Source: Rhodoferax sp. (lineage in GTDB: Bacteria; Pseudomonadota; Gammaproteobacteria; Burkholderiales; Burkholderiaceae_C). Taken from it: 64,000 nucleotides of DNA. The translations under genes were made by a program, and so were the position numbers. The DNA is taken from NCBI GenBank assembly GCA_019449595.1, contig JAGRPL010000012.1, forward strand, positions 62,001 to 126,000, in the 5' to 3' direction. The notes under the pieces are model-generated. The model made no database searches and was not told where the DNA came from. It saw only the letters and a program-made list of their open reading frames with translations. Shown piece by piece: positions 9,232-18,948 of the stretch (within the stretch, counting starts at the first letter, position 1; every line of letters starts with the position of its first letter).

Positions 9232-11468
9232 GGGATGGATTGGTGGCTGATGACACGTGCCTCGATGCGCTTGCGCAGCCGCCAGCGGCCAGCGTCGGCG
9301 AGCATGCGTCCCGCCCAGCGGAAGACGTTGAATTCGCGCACCGTCATGCGCAGGCTCGCCATGCGTTCGCGTTGTTCGGCAGGGGGCATGGTGATGGCTC
9401 GGAACAGTGCATCTGCTGTTTCTTCCACGTGGTACGGGTTGACAATCAGCGCCTCCTGCAATTCGCGTGCCGCACCGGCAAATCGGCTCAGAATGAGAAC
9501 GCCTTGCATGTCATCGCGTGCCGCAACAAATTCCTTGCACACAAGATTCATGCCGTCATGCAGGCTGGTGACCAGGCAGACGTCCGCCGCCCGGTAGAGC
9601 ACGGTCAGGGCTTCGGACTCGTGGTGCTGGGCCAGCAGGTGCACCGGCTGGTAGCCGGGCATCCCAAAGCGGGTGTTGATGCGCTCGGTGAGGTGCTGCA
9701 CCCGTTCCTGAAAGAAACGGTATTCGTCCAGGGCGCTGCGTGAGGGTGCCGCCACCTGAATGAAGGTAAACCGCCCCACCCACTGCGGGTATTTTTCCAG
9801 CATGCGTTCGACCGCATGCAGACGTTCGATGATCCCCTTGGTGTAGTCAAAGCGGTCCACCCCCACAGCCAGACGATGGTCGGGCGCCAGGCCGTGGGCT
9901 GCAAAAACCTCACGACGGCACTCTTCGACGGTGGGCCAGTCCTGGGTTTCGGCTGGACTGGGCCAGGCAATGGAGATGGGGTAGCTCTCGATGAACGTTT
10001 CTTCCCCCCGGTACGTGATGGTGGAGTGCTCGTGCTCGATGCGGGCCTCCAGATTTCGGTCCGCCGTTTCCATGAAGTTCTTGCAGTGGTATTTGGTGTG
10101 GAAACCCAGAATGGTGCTGCCCAGGAGACCTTCGAGGATTTCGCTCCGCCAGGGACAAATGCCGAAAGATTCCGGGTTGGGCCACGGGATGTGCCAGAAG
10201 GTGAGGATGGTCGCGTTGGGCAGTTTCTGGCGGACCATGGCCGGGAGCAGGGCAAAGTGGTAGTCCTGCACCAGAATCACCGGGTCGTCGCTGAGGGCCT
10301 CCGCCACAACCGCGTCGGCAAAGCGCTGGTTGATCGTGCGGTAGTGCTGCCAATCCGACTCGCGGAAAACTGGGCGCACATGCGCCACATGGCACAGCGG
10401 CCATAGTCCCTCATTGGCAAAGCCGTAGTAGTAGCCGTCTTCCTCCTCCTTGCTCATCCAGATGCGGCGCAGGGTGTAGTCATCTTTGCCCGGAGGGACC
10501 CGCACGCGGTCTTTCGAGTCGACTGCGTCACGGTCGGCACTGCCGCTGCCATGGGCAATCCAGGTTCCCGAGCAGGCACGCATGACGGGCTCCACTGCAG
10601 TGATGAGCCCGCTGGCTGGGCGTTTGACGGTAATCTTGCCATCGATGTGGTCGTGGATGTAGGGCTCGCGGTTGGATACCACGATCAGTTGGTCGCCGCG
10701 CAGTTGCGTGCGCAGCAGGGAGCGCAGTCGCTCGGGGCTCCATTCGGCGTCGGGGCCGGCGGCACGCCGGTATTCGTCGTCCAGATCGCGCAAGCGGGTA
10801 CGCAAGTCGGCGGCAAACGACGCCAGTTCGGGCGCCGGTGCGCCCATCGGCTTGATCAAACCTTCGCCGCGCAACAGTGCTCGGGCTCCCGAAACCCAGC
10901 CACGCCAACTCAATTGAGCCACCACCATGGTGATGAATGCGATGGTGATGCCCAGTGCTGCAATCAGCAGGATGAGGTATTTGCGCGTATCCTGGCTGCG
11001 CCGTTCAATGAAGCTCAGGTCATGTAGAACGATCAGGTCGGCCACACGTCCGGCCTCACCGTTGACCGCGTGCAGTCCCACCTGGACCGTGCCGCTGTCC
11101 AGGTGCAGAACCGAGTCGGTATTTTGTGAATATTCCAGCGCCTTGGCGCAGGTCAGTGACGCGGGAAAGCCAGAGGTTTTCAGTAGCAAGGTGCCCGTGT
11201 CGGAGCACAGTCCGATGCCCACCAGACGTTCATCCAGAACCGAGCGATTGAAGACGGTTTGCAGGCGTTTGACGCTGTCATTTTTCAGCGCTTCTGCGAT
11301 GGAGTCGGACAGGGCATTGGTTACCAGGTTGCCGCGCAGGTTCAAATCCCGGGAAAACCAGCGCAAGGTCAAGCCATCGACCAAGGGGAGCGCCAGATAA
11401 GCGGTTGCCACCAGCGTCACGATCAGGGGGGCGAGAAAGCGCAGTTGTAGTCTGAAAGTTTTCATCAT
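9228..11468 (-). CDS. otsA: Membrane-anchored trehalose-6-phosphate synthase
   Basis: A 746-residue protein, about 270 longer than E. coli OtsA. Residues 11-30 and 164-186 are membrane segments flanking a likely periplasmic domain, then a short linker leads to a complete GT20 glycosyltransferase from about residue 260 ([37 protein letters not shown] and [11 protein letters not shown]). The enzyme joins UDP-glucose and glucose-6-phosphate. The N-terminal architecture resembles a sensor kinase input region (two segments around an extracytoplasmic domain), so enzyme activity might respond to an external signal; that is inference. Divergent from the GH15 gene. Confidence 0.9.
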   Translation of the reverse strand: MMKTFRLQLRFLAPLIVTLVATAYLALPLVDGLTLRWFSRDLNLRGNLVTNALSDSIAEALKNDSVKRLQTVFNRSVLDERLVGIGLCSDTGTLLLKTSGFPASLTCAKALEYSQNTDSVLHLDSGTVQVGLHAVNGEAGRVADLIVLHDLSFIERRSQDTRKYLILLIAALGITIAFITMVVAQLSWRGWVSGARALLRGEGLIKPMGAPAPELASFAADLRTRLRDLDDEYRRAAGPDAEWSPERLRSLLRTQLRGDQLIVVSNREPYIHDHIDGKITVKRPASGLITAVEPVMRACSGTWIAHGSGSADRDAVDSKDRVRVPPGKDDYTLRRIWMSKEEEDGYYYGFANEGLWPLCHVAHVRPVFRESDWQHYRTINQRFADAVVAEALSDDPVILVQDYHFALLPAMVRQKLPNATILTFWHIPWPNPESFGICPWRSEILEGLLGSTILGFHTKYHCKNFMETADRNLEARIEHEHSTITYRGEETFIESYPISIAWPSPAETQDWPTVEECRREVFAAHGLAPDHRLAVGVDRFDYTKGIIERLHAVERMLEKYPQWVGRFTFIQVAAPSRSALDEYRFFQERVQHLTERINTRFGMPGYQPVHLLAQHHESEALTVLYRAADVCLVTSLHDGMNLVCKEFVAARDDMQGVLILSRFAGAARELQEALIVNPYHVEETADALFRAITMPPAEQRERMASLRMTVREFNVFRWAGRMLADAGRWRLRKRIEARVISHQSIP

Positions 11469-11610
11469 GTCGCTGAAATTCTCCTGTTAGGTAAATACCA
11501 CGAACGTGACTTGAATGCACTTGTGTGTAAAGTGGCAATGAACGCTTTGTTTCCCAGGTCCAAATCGAACGCGTTTAATATATTGCTACAAATGTATTTT
11601 AAGGCTTCCC

Positions 11611-13437
11611 ATGCAAAGTGAAGATACGGTTACCACACCCTCCCGTGGAGGGGCCACACTGGGTCTGGCCGTGGTGGGCAACTGCGCCATCAGCGCCTTG
11701 ATCGATCACATGGCCCGCATCGTTTGGTACTGCAGCCCCCGTTTCGATAGTACGCCGGTATTCCAATCGCTGTTGTGCGGTGCGCCGGATGCGGCGCGCG
11801 AAGGTTTCATGGGGGTTGAGCTGGAGGGCTTGGTGCGTACCGAGCAGTCGTATGACGCCGGCACGGCCATATTGCGCACCCGTCTGATCGGGGACAAAGG
11901 CGATGTGGTCGAGGTGACGGATTTTGCGCCGCGCTTCCTGCACCATGACCGCATGTTTCGCCCGGCGCAGCTGGTGCGCAGGGTTCGGCCGCTGCAAGGT
12001 CACCCGCGCGTGCGCTTCATCGTGCGCCCTAAGGGCGAGTGGGGCGCTGCGGAGCCGGTCATTACCCGTGGCAGCCATCACCTGCGTTACGTGCTGCCCG
12101 AGCAGACCGTGCGGCTCAATACCTCCGTTCCGCCGACCTACGTGGTGGATGAGCGCTGGTTCCTGTTGACCGCTCCCGTGAGCCTGTTGCTGGGACCGGA
12201 CGAAACCCTGGTTGGCTCGATTGAAGATACGGCGCGCGAGTTTGAGGAACATACGGTTTTTTATTGGCGCGGGTGGACCCGGCGGCTGGCGCTGCCTTAC
12301 GAATGGCAGGATGTGGTGATCCGCTCGGCCATCACCCTCAAGCTGTGCCAGTTCGAGGAAACCGGTGCGATTGTGGCGGCCATGACCACCAGCATTCCGG
12401 AGGCCGCAGACAGCGGGCGCAACTGGGACTACCGTTATTGCTGGTTGCGCGATGCCTTTTTTGTGGTGCGGGCCCTCAACAGCTTGTCGGAAGTGGGCAC
12501 CATGGAGAGCTACCTCCAGTGGCTGCAGAATATCGTCAGCAGCAGTGATGACGGCCATGTCCAGCCTCTGTATGGCATTGGACTGGAACACCATCTGGTG
12601 GAGCAGGAGATCCAGGCCATCAGTGGCTACCGGGGCATGGGCCCCGTGCGTGTGGGCAATCAGGCATTCGAGCATTTCCAGCATGACGTGTACGGCAACA
12701 TCGTGCTGGGTGCGGCGCAATCCTTTCACGACCAGCGCCTGTTTCGTCCCGCCATGTCGCGGGCCTTTGCGCAACTGGAGCGCGCCGGTGAACAAGCCTG
12801 GCGTCTGCACGACCAGCCGGACGCCGGCATGTGGGAGTTGCGCACGCGTTCACGGGTACACACCTCGTCATCGCTGATGTGCTGGGCCGCTTGCGACCGG
12901 TTGGGGAAAATTGCCAGGGTGCTGGGTCTGGCGCCGCGGGCTGCGCACTGGGTCGAGCGCGCGCAGCACATCCGCGACAAGATATTGCAGCAGGCGTGGA
13001 GCGATAAGCGGCAGGCTTTCGTGGAAAGCTTTGGTGGTTCCAGTCTGGACGCCAGTGTGCTGCTCATGTGTGAAGTGGGTTTTATCGACGCGCGCGACCC
13101 ACGCTTCGTCAGCACCCTGAAGGCGTTGGAGCTGGCCCTGTGCGATGGGCCTTTCATGCGCCGCTATGAGGCAGCAGACGATTTTGGCCGGCCGGAAACC
13201 GCGTTCAACGTGTGTTCGTTCTGGCGTATTGACGCCCTGTCGCGGATGGGGCGCGAACAGGAGGCCCGGGACATCTTTGGACAGTTGCTGGCCTGCCGCA
13301 ATCCGGTGGGGCTCTTGTCCGAAGACACCTTGCCGGCGACGGGGGAGGCCTGGGGGAATTTTCCGCAGACCTACTCCATGGTGGGCCTGATCAACGGAGC
13401 TGTCCGCCTTTCAGAACCGTGGGAGAGCTTTGTCTGA
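11611..13437 (+). CDS. Glycoside hydrolase family 15 protein (glucoamylase- or trehalase-type)
   Basis: A 608-residue GH15 enzyme. An N-terminal beta domain (to about residue 240) precedes the alpha/alpha-barrel with the signature SGRNWDYRYCWLRDA near residue 270. The general acid glutamate is in DAGMWELRTRSRVHTSS and the base in ATGEAWGNFPQTYS. There is no signal peptide. Bacterial members next to otsA/otsB hydrolyse trehalose or short alpha-glucans, so this may balance the divergent synthesis genes. It overlaps the convergent MFS gene by 27 bp at the 3' end. Confidence 0.88.
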   Translation: MQSEDTVTTPSRGGATLGLAVVGNCAISALIDHMARIVWYCSPRFDSTPVFQSLLCGAPDAAREGFMGVELEGLVRTEQSYDAGTAILRTRLIGDKGDVVEVTDFAPRFLHHDRMFRPAQLVRRVRPLQGHPRVRFIVRPKGEWGAAEPVITRGSHHLRYVLPEQTVRLNTSVPPTYVVDERWFLLTAPVSLLLGPDETLVGSIEDTAREFEEHTVFYWRGWTRRLALPYEWQDVVIRSAITLKLCQFEETGAIVAAMTTSIPEAADSGRNWDYRYCWLRDAFFVVRALNSLSEVGTMESYLQWLQNIVSSSDDGHVQPLYGIGLEHHLVEQEIQAISGYRGMGPVRVGNQAFEHFQHDVYGNIVLGAAQSFHDQRLFRPAMSRAFAQLERAGEQAWRLHDQPDAGMWELRTRSRVHTSSSLMCWAACDRLGKIARVLGLAPRAAHWVERAQHIRDKILQQAWSDKRQAFVESFGGSSLDASVLLMCEVGFIDARDPRFVSTLKALELALCDGPFMRRYEAADDFGRPETAFNVCSFWRIDALSRMGREQEARDIFGQLLACRNPVGLLSEDTLPATGEAWGNFPQTYSMVGLINGAVRLSEPWESFV

Positions 13438-14640
13438 TGGCTGTGCGGGTCTTCGCTGCGCAGCCAGCAAGGTCACCAGCCCCACCAACGCCACGCTGAC
13501 CAACACGGCCGGGAAGCCCCGCGTGGGCGACCAGTCGATCAGCGCACCGGAGGCGGCGGACGCCACCAACCCGCCCAGCGTGTAGGTCAGCACCAGCACG
13601 GCGGTGCTGTTGACCAGCGTGATGCCTTTCTCACGTGCACCGATGTCGATCATGCACAGGGTGTACAGGCTGCCGCCGGCACCGCCCCAGAGGAACACGA
13701 TGGGCCACGACAGCCAGGTGATGGCAGCGACGAAAGGCATGACGCAGCTGGCCACTAGCGTGATGCCGGCAAACCCCACCATCAGCGTGCGCCGGCCTTG
13801 CGCCTGGTCCCGGAAGCGGTCGGCCACCAGCCCGGCGGGCATCATCAGGGCCACGCCGCCCAGGCCGCTCACCGAAACCAGCAGGGCCGCGCTGGCAGCG
13901 CCCAGGCCCAGCGCCAGCCCGTACAGCGGCAGGATGGAGGTGACGCCGGTTTCAAAGAAGCCGCCCACAAAGCCCGCCAGCATGATGATGGGGTGGGCGC
14001 GCAGCGCCAGCCACAGGCCATGCACGCCGACGCGGGCCGTGGCGGTGTCTGCCGCATCGGGCACCGGGGGAATGAAGGCAGTCCACAGCAAGCCCAGCAC
14101 CGAGAACGCCACCACAATGGCCAGCGTGCGCGGGTTGTCCGCGCCCACCCACACCAATGCCGCAGGGCCGACGATGAAGGTGGCGCTGACCAGCGTCTGG
14201 AAGAAGCCCACGTAGCGTCCGCGCTGGCCGGGGGGAGCGAATTCGGCGATGAGGGCCTCGGCCAGCACCCAGCGCAGGGCCATGGCCAGGCCGGAGGCCA
14301 GGTTCAGCGCAAACCAGACCCACAGCTGGTCCGAGGTGGCAAACAGCACGGCCGACAGGGTGAGCACGCCGCCGGCCATCCACAGTGCCGGGCGGCGGCC
14401 CAGCTTGTGGGCCACGGCCGAGGCGAACGGCGTCATCAGGAAAATGCCAAGCCAGCCGGTGGAGGCAAACAGCCCGGCCACCGTGCTGGACACGTCGGCC
14501 CCCTTCATGCGCAGCAGGAGCAGCGGCATGAGCATGAAGTGGCTCACCAGCTCCAGGAACGTGGAGCCGAAAATGCTGGCCAGGCCCAGCCGCGCGCCGG
14601 GAACCGGCGCGGAAGAGGACGACTCGACGGGCACGGTCAT
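13411..14640 (-). CDS. MFS transporter
   Basis: A 409-residue protein with about twelve hydrophobic segments. The MFS loop motif between helices 2 and 3 is seen as AHKLGRRPAL near residue 80, and a second copy GLVADRFRDQAQGRR follows in the C-terminal half. The substrate is unknown. It lies 28 bp after prfC on the same strand, and the gap between them is filled by an interspersed repeat. Its start codon abuts that repeat. Confidence 0.82.
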   Translation of the reverse strand: MTVPVESSSSAPVPGARLGLASIFGSTFLELVSHFMLMPLLLLRMKGADVSSTVAGLFASTGWLGIFLMTPFASAVAHKLGRRPALWMAGGVLTLSAVLFATSDQLWVWFALNLASGLAMALRWVLAEALIAEFAPPGQRGRYVGFFQTLVSATFIVGPAALVWVGADNPRTLAIVVAFSVLGLLWTAFIPPVPDAADTATARVGVHGLWLALRAHPIIMLAGFVGGFFETGVTSILPLYGLALGLGAASAALLVSVSGLGGVALMMPAGLVADRFRDQAQGRRTLMVGFAGITLVASCVMPFVAAITWLSWPIVFLWGGAGGSLYTLCMIDIGAREKGITLVNSTAVLVLTYTLGGLVASAASGALIDWSPTRGFPAVLVSVALVGLVTLLAAQRRPAQPSDKALPRF

Positions 14641-14691
14641 GCTACGGTTTTAGTAGCGCTCTGCGCAATCAACCTGCGGTCTGCAGGGCCA
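14639..14691 (+). repeat. Interspersed short repeat, copy R2 (prfC-MFS junction)
   Basis: The pattern TGCTACGGTTTTAGTAGC then CTCTGCGCAATCAA matches the left arm and core of copy R1. It separates prfC from the MFS gene, touching the MFS start codon on one side and supplying the prfC stop codon and perhaps the last few prfC codons on the other. The right arm is degenerate. Confidence 0.6.
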
Positions 14692-16300
14692 AACCGGCAT
14701 GTTCGCGCAGCGGGTGGAAATGGATCTTGGGGAAGCGTTCCTGCGCCAGACGCACGTCGTACGGGCTGGTGCACAGGTAGGCCAGGGTGTCTGCCGCGTC
14801 GCGCGCCATGCGCATGGGGTAGGCGTCGCAAAAAGCCTTCAGCTCGGCCGGCGTGTCGGCAGTGATCCAGCGCGCGCCGGTGTACTGGCAGCCTTCCAGG
14901 CGAATGTCGGCGTCGTACTCGGCCTTCAGGCGGTGCTGCACCACTTCAAACTGCAGCTGTCCCACGGCGCCCAGCAGCATGTTGCCGCCCATCTCGGGGC
15001 GGAACACCTGGATGGCGCCTTCCTCGCCCAGCTGGGCCAGGCCCTGCTGCAGCTGTTTGGTGCGCAGCGGGTTCTTCAGCACCACGGTCATGAACATTTC
15101 CGGGGCGAAGAAGGGCAGGCCGGTGTAGAGCAGGTTGACGGACCCGTCGGTGATGGTGTCGCCCAGCTGCACGCCGCCGTGGGTGGTAAAGCCCACGATG
15201 TCGCCGGCGTAAGCCTCTTCCACCGCCTCGCGGCGCTGGCTCATGAAGGTCACCACGCTGGTGGGGCGCAGTTCCTTGCCGGTACGCATGACCTTGAGCT
15301 TCATGCCCGGCGTGTACTTGCCGCTGGCCATGCGCACGAAGGCGATGCGGTCGCGATGGTTGGCGTCCATGTTGGCCTGCACCTTGAAGACCACGCCGCT
15401 GAAGGCGTCGTCTTCGGGCTGCACTTCCTTCACCACCGGCTGGCGGTTGACCAGGGTGGTGCTGGTGCGGCTGCGCGGGCTGGGGGCGAGGTCGACCAGG
15501 GCGTCGAGCACTTCCATCACGCCAAAATTGTTCACGCCGGAGCCAAAGAACACGGGCGTCTGCTTGCCGGCCAGGAAGGCCTCAATGTCCCACGCGGGGG
15601 AGGCGCCGGTGGCCAGTTCCATGCTTTCCATGGCGGTGGTCCACTCGTGGCCGAAGCGCTGCGCCAGCGTGGCGGCATCGGACAGGGGCACGGTGTCAAA
15701 GTCCTGCGGGCGGCGCTCGCTGCCCGACTCGAACACGGTCATGGCCTGCGTGCGCAGGTTGACGATGCCGCCAAACAGCTTGCCCTGGCCCACTGGCCAG
15801 GTCATGGGCACGCAGGGCATGCCCAGCTCGCGCTCGATTTCGTCGAGGATGTCCAGTGGCTCGCGCACCTCGCGGTCCATCTTGTTGACGAAGGTGATGA
15901 TGGGGGTATCGCGCTGGCGGCAGACCTCGATCAGGCGGCGTGTCTGCGCCTCCACACCATTGGCCGCGTCGATCACCATCAGTGCCGAGTCCACGGCGGT
16001 GAGCACGCGGTAGGTGTCCTCGCTGAAGTCCTTGTGGCCGGGGGTGTCGAGCAGGTTGATGACGTGGTCGCGGTAGACCATCTGCATCACGCTGGAGGCC
16101 ACCGAGATGCCGCGCTGCTTCTCGATCTCCATCCAGTCGGAGGTGGCGTGGCGAGACGCCTTGCGCGCTTTCACCGAGCCGGCAATCTGGATGGCTCCCG
16201 AGAACAGCAGCAGCTTCTCTGTCAGCGTGGTCTTGCCCGCGTCGGGGTGGGAAATGATGGCAAACGTGCGGCGGCGGCGGGTTTCGGCAAGGAAAGACAC
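14669..16300 (-). CDS. prfC: Peptide chain release factor 3
   Basis: A 543-residue translational GTPase close to E. coli RF3 in size. G1 is SHPDAGKTT (about residue 17), G3 is LLDTPGHKDFSEDTYR, G4 is FVNKMDRE, and the C-terminal part includes GAVGQLQFEVVQHRL. RF3 recycles RF1/RF2 from the ribosome after peptide release. I chose the GTG giving VSFLAETRRRRTFAIIS because conserved sequence starts there; the longer open frame upstream has no family similarity. An interspersed repeat touches the 3' end. Confidence 0.95.
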   Translation of the reverse strand: MSFLAETRRRRTFAIISHPDAGKTTLTEKLLLFSGAIQIAGSVKARKASRHATSDWMEIEKQRGISVASSVMQMVYRDHVINLLDTPGHKDFSEDTYRVLTAVDSALMVIDAANGVEAQTRRLIEVCRQRDTPIITFVNKMDREVREPLDILDEIERELGMPCVPMTWPVGQGKLFGGIVNLRTQAMTVFESGSERRPQDFDTVPLSDAATLAQRFGHEWTTAMESMELATGASPAWDIEAFLAGKQTPVFFGSGVNNFGVMEVLDALVDLAPSPRSRTSTTLVNRQPVVKEVQPEDDAFSGVVFKVQANMDANHRDRIAFVRMASGKYTPGMKLKVMRTGKELRPTSVVTFMSQRREAVEEAYAGDIVGFTTHGGVQLGDTITDGSVNLLYTGLPFFAPEMFMTVVLKNPLRTKQLQQGLAQLGEEGAIQVFRPEMGGNMLLGAVGQLQFEVVQHRLKAEYDADIRLEGCQYTGARWITADTPAELKAFCDAYPMRMARDAADTLAYLCTSPYDVRLAQERFPKIHFHPLREHAGLALQTAG

Positions 16301-16392
16301 AGGGATTCCAGAAGGTGGGGCAAAGAGTGCGCGTGCACCCCCGCGGGCGTGTGCCCGGAAGCGGCCGATTTTACCGGAGGCGGGCGGGCCGC

Positions 16393-17805
16393 CTACTTCT
16401 GCGGGCCCAGGTACGGGCGGTACGCTTGGTCCTCGTCGAGGATGTGGTTGCGCAGCCAGTCGCGCAGGAAGTGCAGGATGCGTGCGCCCACCTGGGTGCG
16501 GCGGCGGTGGATGAAGTCGTCCCGCACTTCGGCGATCCATTTGCTGAAACCCTGGTGGATGCGCTGGTGCTTGGCCAGGTCGGGGTAGCCCGCGTCGGCT
16601 ATCAGCTGTTCTTCGTAGTCGAAATGGAAGGACGCGTAGCTCACCAGCTCGTCGATGATCATGGCCACCACCGGGCGGTCGTTCTGGCTTTCGGCCGTGG
16701 CGAGCTGGTTGATGGTGTCCATCAGGATCATGTGCTGCTCGTCGATGTGCTGGTCGCCCACGCTCATGGCGTCGGTCCATTGCACCACGGACACCGCCTC
16801 GCGGTTGCGGATGACGGTGACGAAGGCGTCCGTCACGGACGGGTCGAACTGCGTGCCCCGTTGCTGCGCGATCTGCGCCACGGCGCGCTCGGTGCTCCAG
16901 GGGGCCTTGTAGGGGCGCCGGGAGGTGAGGGCGTCGAACACGTCGGCAATGGCGCAGATGCGCCCGGCCAGGGGAATGGCGTCACCGGCCAGGCCTGCGG
17001 GGTAGCCGCTGCCGTCGAACCACTCGTGGTGGGTCTGGGCGATGTCGGCGCCCATGCGCAGGTAGGTGCTCTCGCCCATCATCAGGTGGGCCTGGCGCAG
17101 CAACTGGGCCCCCTTGGTGGGGTGCAGCATCATGGTTTTGCGTTCGTCGTCGGTCAGCGGCCCGGGCTTGAGCAGGATGCGGTCGGGCGCGGAGATCTTG
17201 CCTACGTCGTGCAGGATGCTGGCGATGCGTACCTGCTCGATGAATGCCTCGTCCACGGTGCCGGGGAAATGCCCGTTGGCATGCAGCTGGCGGGCAATCT
17301 GGCCCACGAGGCGGGCCACCCGCAGGACGTGTACACCGGTATCGGTGTCGCGGTGCTCGGCGAAGTTGGCCATGGCCACCACCGCGGCCTTGGCGGTGCG
17401 CTGCACCTCTTCCAGGGCGCGGCTCTCGCGGGTGATGTCCAGGTAGGTGAAGACATAGCCTCCCGCCGCCAGCGGCACGGCGGCCACGCGCAGCAGCATG
17501 CCATTGGGCCGGGCACGCTCCAGGCGGTATGGCTCGCTGGCCTGCATGGCCCGCAGCCGGCGGGCGACGAAGTCTTCGCGCACGCCCATGTCCGCAAACT
17601 CGCCACGCTCCAGGAAATACTGCAGCAGCGCGCTGTAGGGCTGGCCAATGAACTGGTCGGCCTGTTCCAGGTCCAGCAGGCGGCGGTAGGCGCGGTTGTG
17701 CTGGCGCACCCGCAGGTCGGGGTCCAGCCACAGGAAGCCCTGGTCCATGGCGTCCAGGGCGTGGTTGATGGGGTCGTCTCGGGACTGCAGGGTGACTTGG
17801 GCCAT
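16393..17805 (-). CDS. PAS-HD-GYP-hemerythrin signalling protein
   Basis: Three modules are visible in 470 residues. A PAS-like domain (about 12-110) is followed by an HD-GYP domain (about 145-330) with HDVGK and the FDGSGYPAGL signature of cyclic-di-GMP phosphodiesterases, then a bacteriohemerythrin domain (about 345-465) with di-iron ligands in GDQHIDEQH, FHFDYEE, KHQRIH and NHILDED. It is likely a cytoplasmic oxygen- or redox-responsive c-di-GMP hydrolase. I chose the ATG at 17805; an in-frame GTG at 17853 would add 16 residues. An FNR-like box lies 125 bp upstream. Confidence 0.9.
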   Translation of the reverse strand: MAQVTLQSRDDPINHALDAMDQGFLWLDPDLRVRQHNRAYRRLLDLEQADQFIGQPYSALLQYFLERGEFADMGVREDFVARRLRAMQASEPYRLERARPNGMLLRVAAVPLAAGGYVFTYLDITRESRALEEVQRTAKAAVVAMANFAEHRDTDTGVHVLRVARLVGQIARQLHANGHFPGTVDEAFIEQVRIASILHDVGKISAPDRILLKPGPLTDDERKTMMLHPTKGAQLLRQAHLMMGESTYLRMGADIAQTHHEWFDGSGYPAGLAGDAIPLAGRICAIADVFDALTSRRPYKAPWSTERAVAQIAQQRGTQFDPSVTDAFVTVIRNREAVSVVQWTDAMSVGDQHIDEQHMILMDTINQLATAESQNDRPVVAMIIDELVSYASFHFDYEEQLIADAGYPDLAKHQRIHQGFSKWIAEVRDDFIHRRRTQVGARILHFLRDWLRNHILDEDQAYRPYLGPQK

Positions 17806-17929
17806 GGCGAAAGACTGCGTTGCGTCGTCGTTTGACGGCCGGGCAATACCCACTAGCAGGTCGCTGGATGGCCGAAGTGGGGTGATCCTAATGTGGGTAC
17901 ACCCGCAAATTCCGGATTCTCACCGCGTG

Positions 17930-17943
17930 TTGACCCAGATCAA
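17930..17943 (-). promoter_or_regulatory. FNR/Anr-like box upstream of the HD-GYP-hemerythrin gene
   Basis: TTGAC-CCAG-ATCAA differs from the FNR consensus TTGAT-N4-ATCAA at one position. It lies in the gap between the SDR stop and the HD-GYP gene, upstream of the latter. It overlaps a short perfect hairpin (CCCAGAT/ATCTGGG, 17934-17950) that could instead serve as a weak terminator for the SDR gene. Confidence 0.45.
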
Positions 17944-17966
17944 ATCTGGGATATCCCCCCCTCGCG

Positions 17967-18740
17967 CTATCCGCCTTCGGCGTGGCGGGCGTACATCTTC
18001 TGCATGCCACCGATCCAGCGCTCGTAGTCCTGCCCCTTGTTGCGGAAATACTGCGCCACCTCGGGGTGGGGCAGCACCAGGAATTTCCCGTTGTCCATGA
18101 CCGTCACCACCTCCTGCGCCACTACCTCGGGGGCCAGAATGCCGTTGACCGCGGCCGAGCCGCCATCGCTGTCGCCCACCATGTCGGTCTGCACGGATTG
18201 CGGGCACAGGCAGGCCACCTGCACGCCCTGGCGGCCGTAGGCAATGCGCAGCCACTCGGCAAAGGCCACGGCGGCGTGCTTGGTCACGGCGTAGGGGGCG
18301 GATTCGACAATGGTCAGCAATCCGGCGGCCGATGCGGTGACCATGAAGAAGCCGTTGCCGCGCGCCACCATCTCGGGCACTACGGCGCGCGCCGCCCAGA
18401 CGTGGGCCATGCCGTGGATGTTCCACATTGCATTCCACAGTGCGTCGTCCAGGTCCAGGCCGCCCATGCGGCCCAGAATGCCGGCGTTGGAGATATAGGC
18501 GTCCACCTGGCCAAAGTGCTGGCGGGTTGTGGCCACCAGGGCCTGGATGTCGGCCTCCTGGCTCACGTCGCAACGCACGGCCAGGCCGCCAAATTCGTCG
18601 GCCACTTCCTGGGCGCGCGCCAGATTGACGTCGGCCACAACCACGGCGCGGGCGCCCTCGGCGGCGAAGCGCCGGGCAATGCTGCGGCCAATGCCGCTGG
18701 CGCCCCCGGTGACGATGGCGACTTTGTTTCGAATGTCCAT
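17967..18740 (-). CDS. Short-chain dehydrogenase/reductase
   Basis: A 257-residue classical SDR. The cofactor loop is VTGGASGIGRSIA (about residue 10), followed by the NAG motif in YISNAGILG and the catalytic pair in PYAVTKHAAVAFAEW (YxxxK). AGGAG stands before the ATG at 18740. The substrate is unknown; it is transcribed away from the ahcY riboswitch promoter. Confidence 0.85.
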   Translation of the reverse strand: MDIRNKVAIVTGGASGIGRSIARRFAAEGARAVVVADVNLARAQEVADEFGGLAVRCDVSQEADIQALVATTRQHFGQVDAYISNAGILGRMGGLDLDDALWNAMWNIHGMAHVWAARAVVPEMVARGNGFFMVTASAAGLLTIVESAPYAVTKHAAVAFAEWLRIAYGRQGVQVACLCPQSVQTDMVGDSDGGSAAVNGILAPEVVAQEVVTVMDNGKFLVLPHPEVAQYFRNKGQDYERWIGGMQKMYARHAEGG

Positions 18741-18847
18741 GAAGAATGCTCCTGTTGGGGAAGCCGCCAGTGTGGCGGCCGGGCCTGTCCTGGTCAGCCA
18801 CCGAGGCGACACCCGGGCACAGGCGGTGGGGGTGGGGCGTTGCTCCG

Positions 18848-18853
18848 TATAAT
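18848..18853 (+). promoter_or_regulatory. -10 element of the ahcY operon promoter
   Basis: A perfect TATAAT whose expected start site (about 18860) falls immediately before the riboswitch. No good -35 hexamer is visible 16-18 bases upstream. Confidence 0.6.
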
Positions 18854-18862
18854 CCGTGCATT

Positions 18863-18948
18863 CCGAGGAGCGTTGCAGTTCACGCGCAGTGGACGAGGCT
18901 CGGAAACGCCAACGGCAGGTTCGTTCCTGCCACTCAACGACGCTCACC
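18863..18948 (+). promoter_or_regulatory. S-adenosylhomocysteine (SAH) riboswitch
   Basis: The leader of ahcY matches the SAH riboswitch layout. Stem P1 is CCGAG (18863-18867) with CTCGG (18899-18903). The pseudoknot is GAGCGT (18868-18873) with ACGCTC (18940-18945). An accessory hairpin GGCAGG/CCTGCC occupies 18914-18931. A strong alternative hairpin, GCTCACC (18942-18948) with GGTGAGC (18962-18968), reuses four bases of the pseudoknot strand, so the two folds exclude each other and this is the likely expression platform. SAH binding should favour the pseudoknot and switch the operon on. Confidence 0.9.

Noticed and set aside
11560..11600. TATTGCTACAAATGTATTTTAAGG before the GH15 gene as an eighth repeat copy
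   Set aside because: Only the first few bases match; the TGCGCA core and second arm are absent.
14699..16588. Long plus-strand open frame opposite prfC
   Set aside because: No motif, low-complexity His/Gly/Val composition, fully antisense to a conserved RF3.
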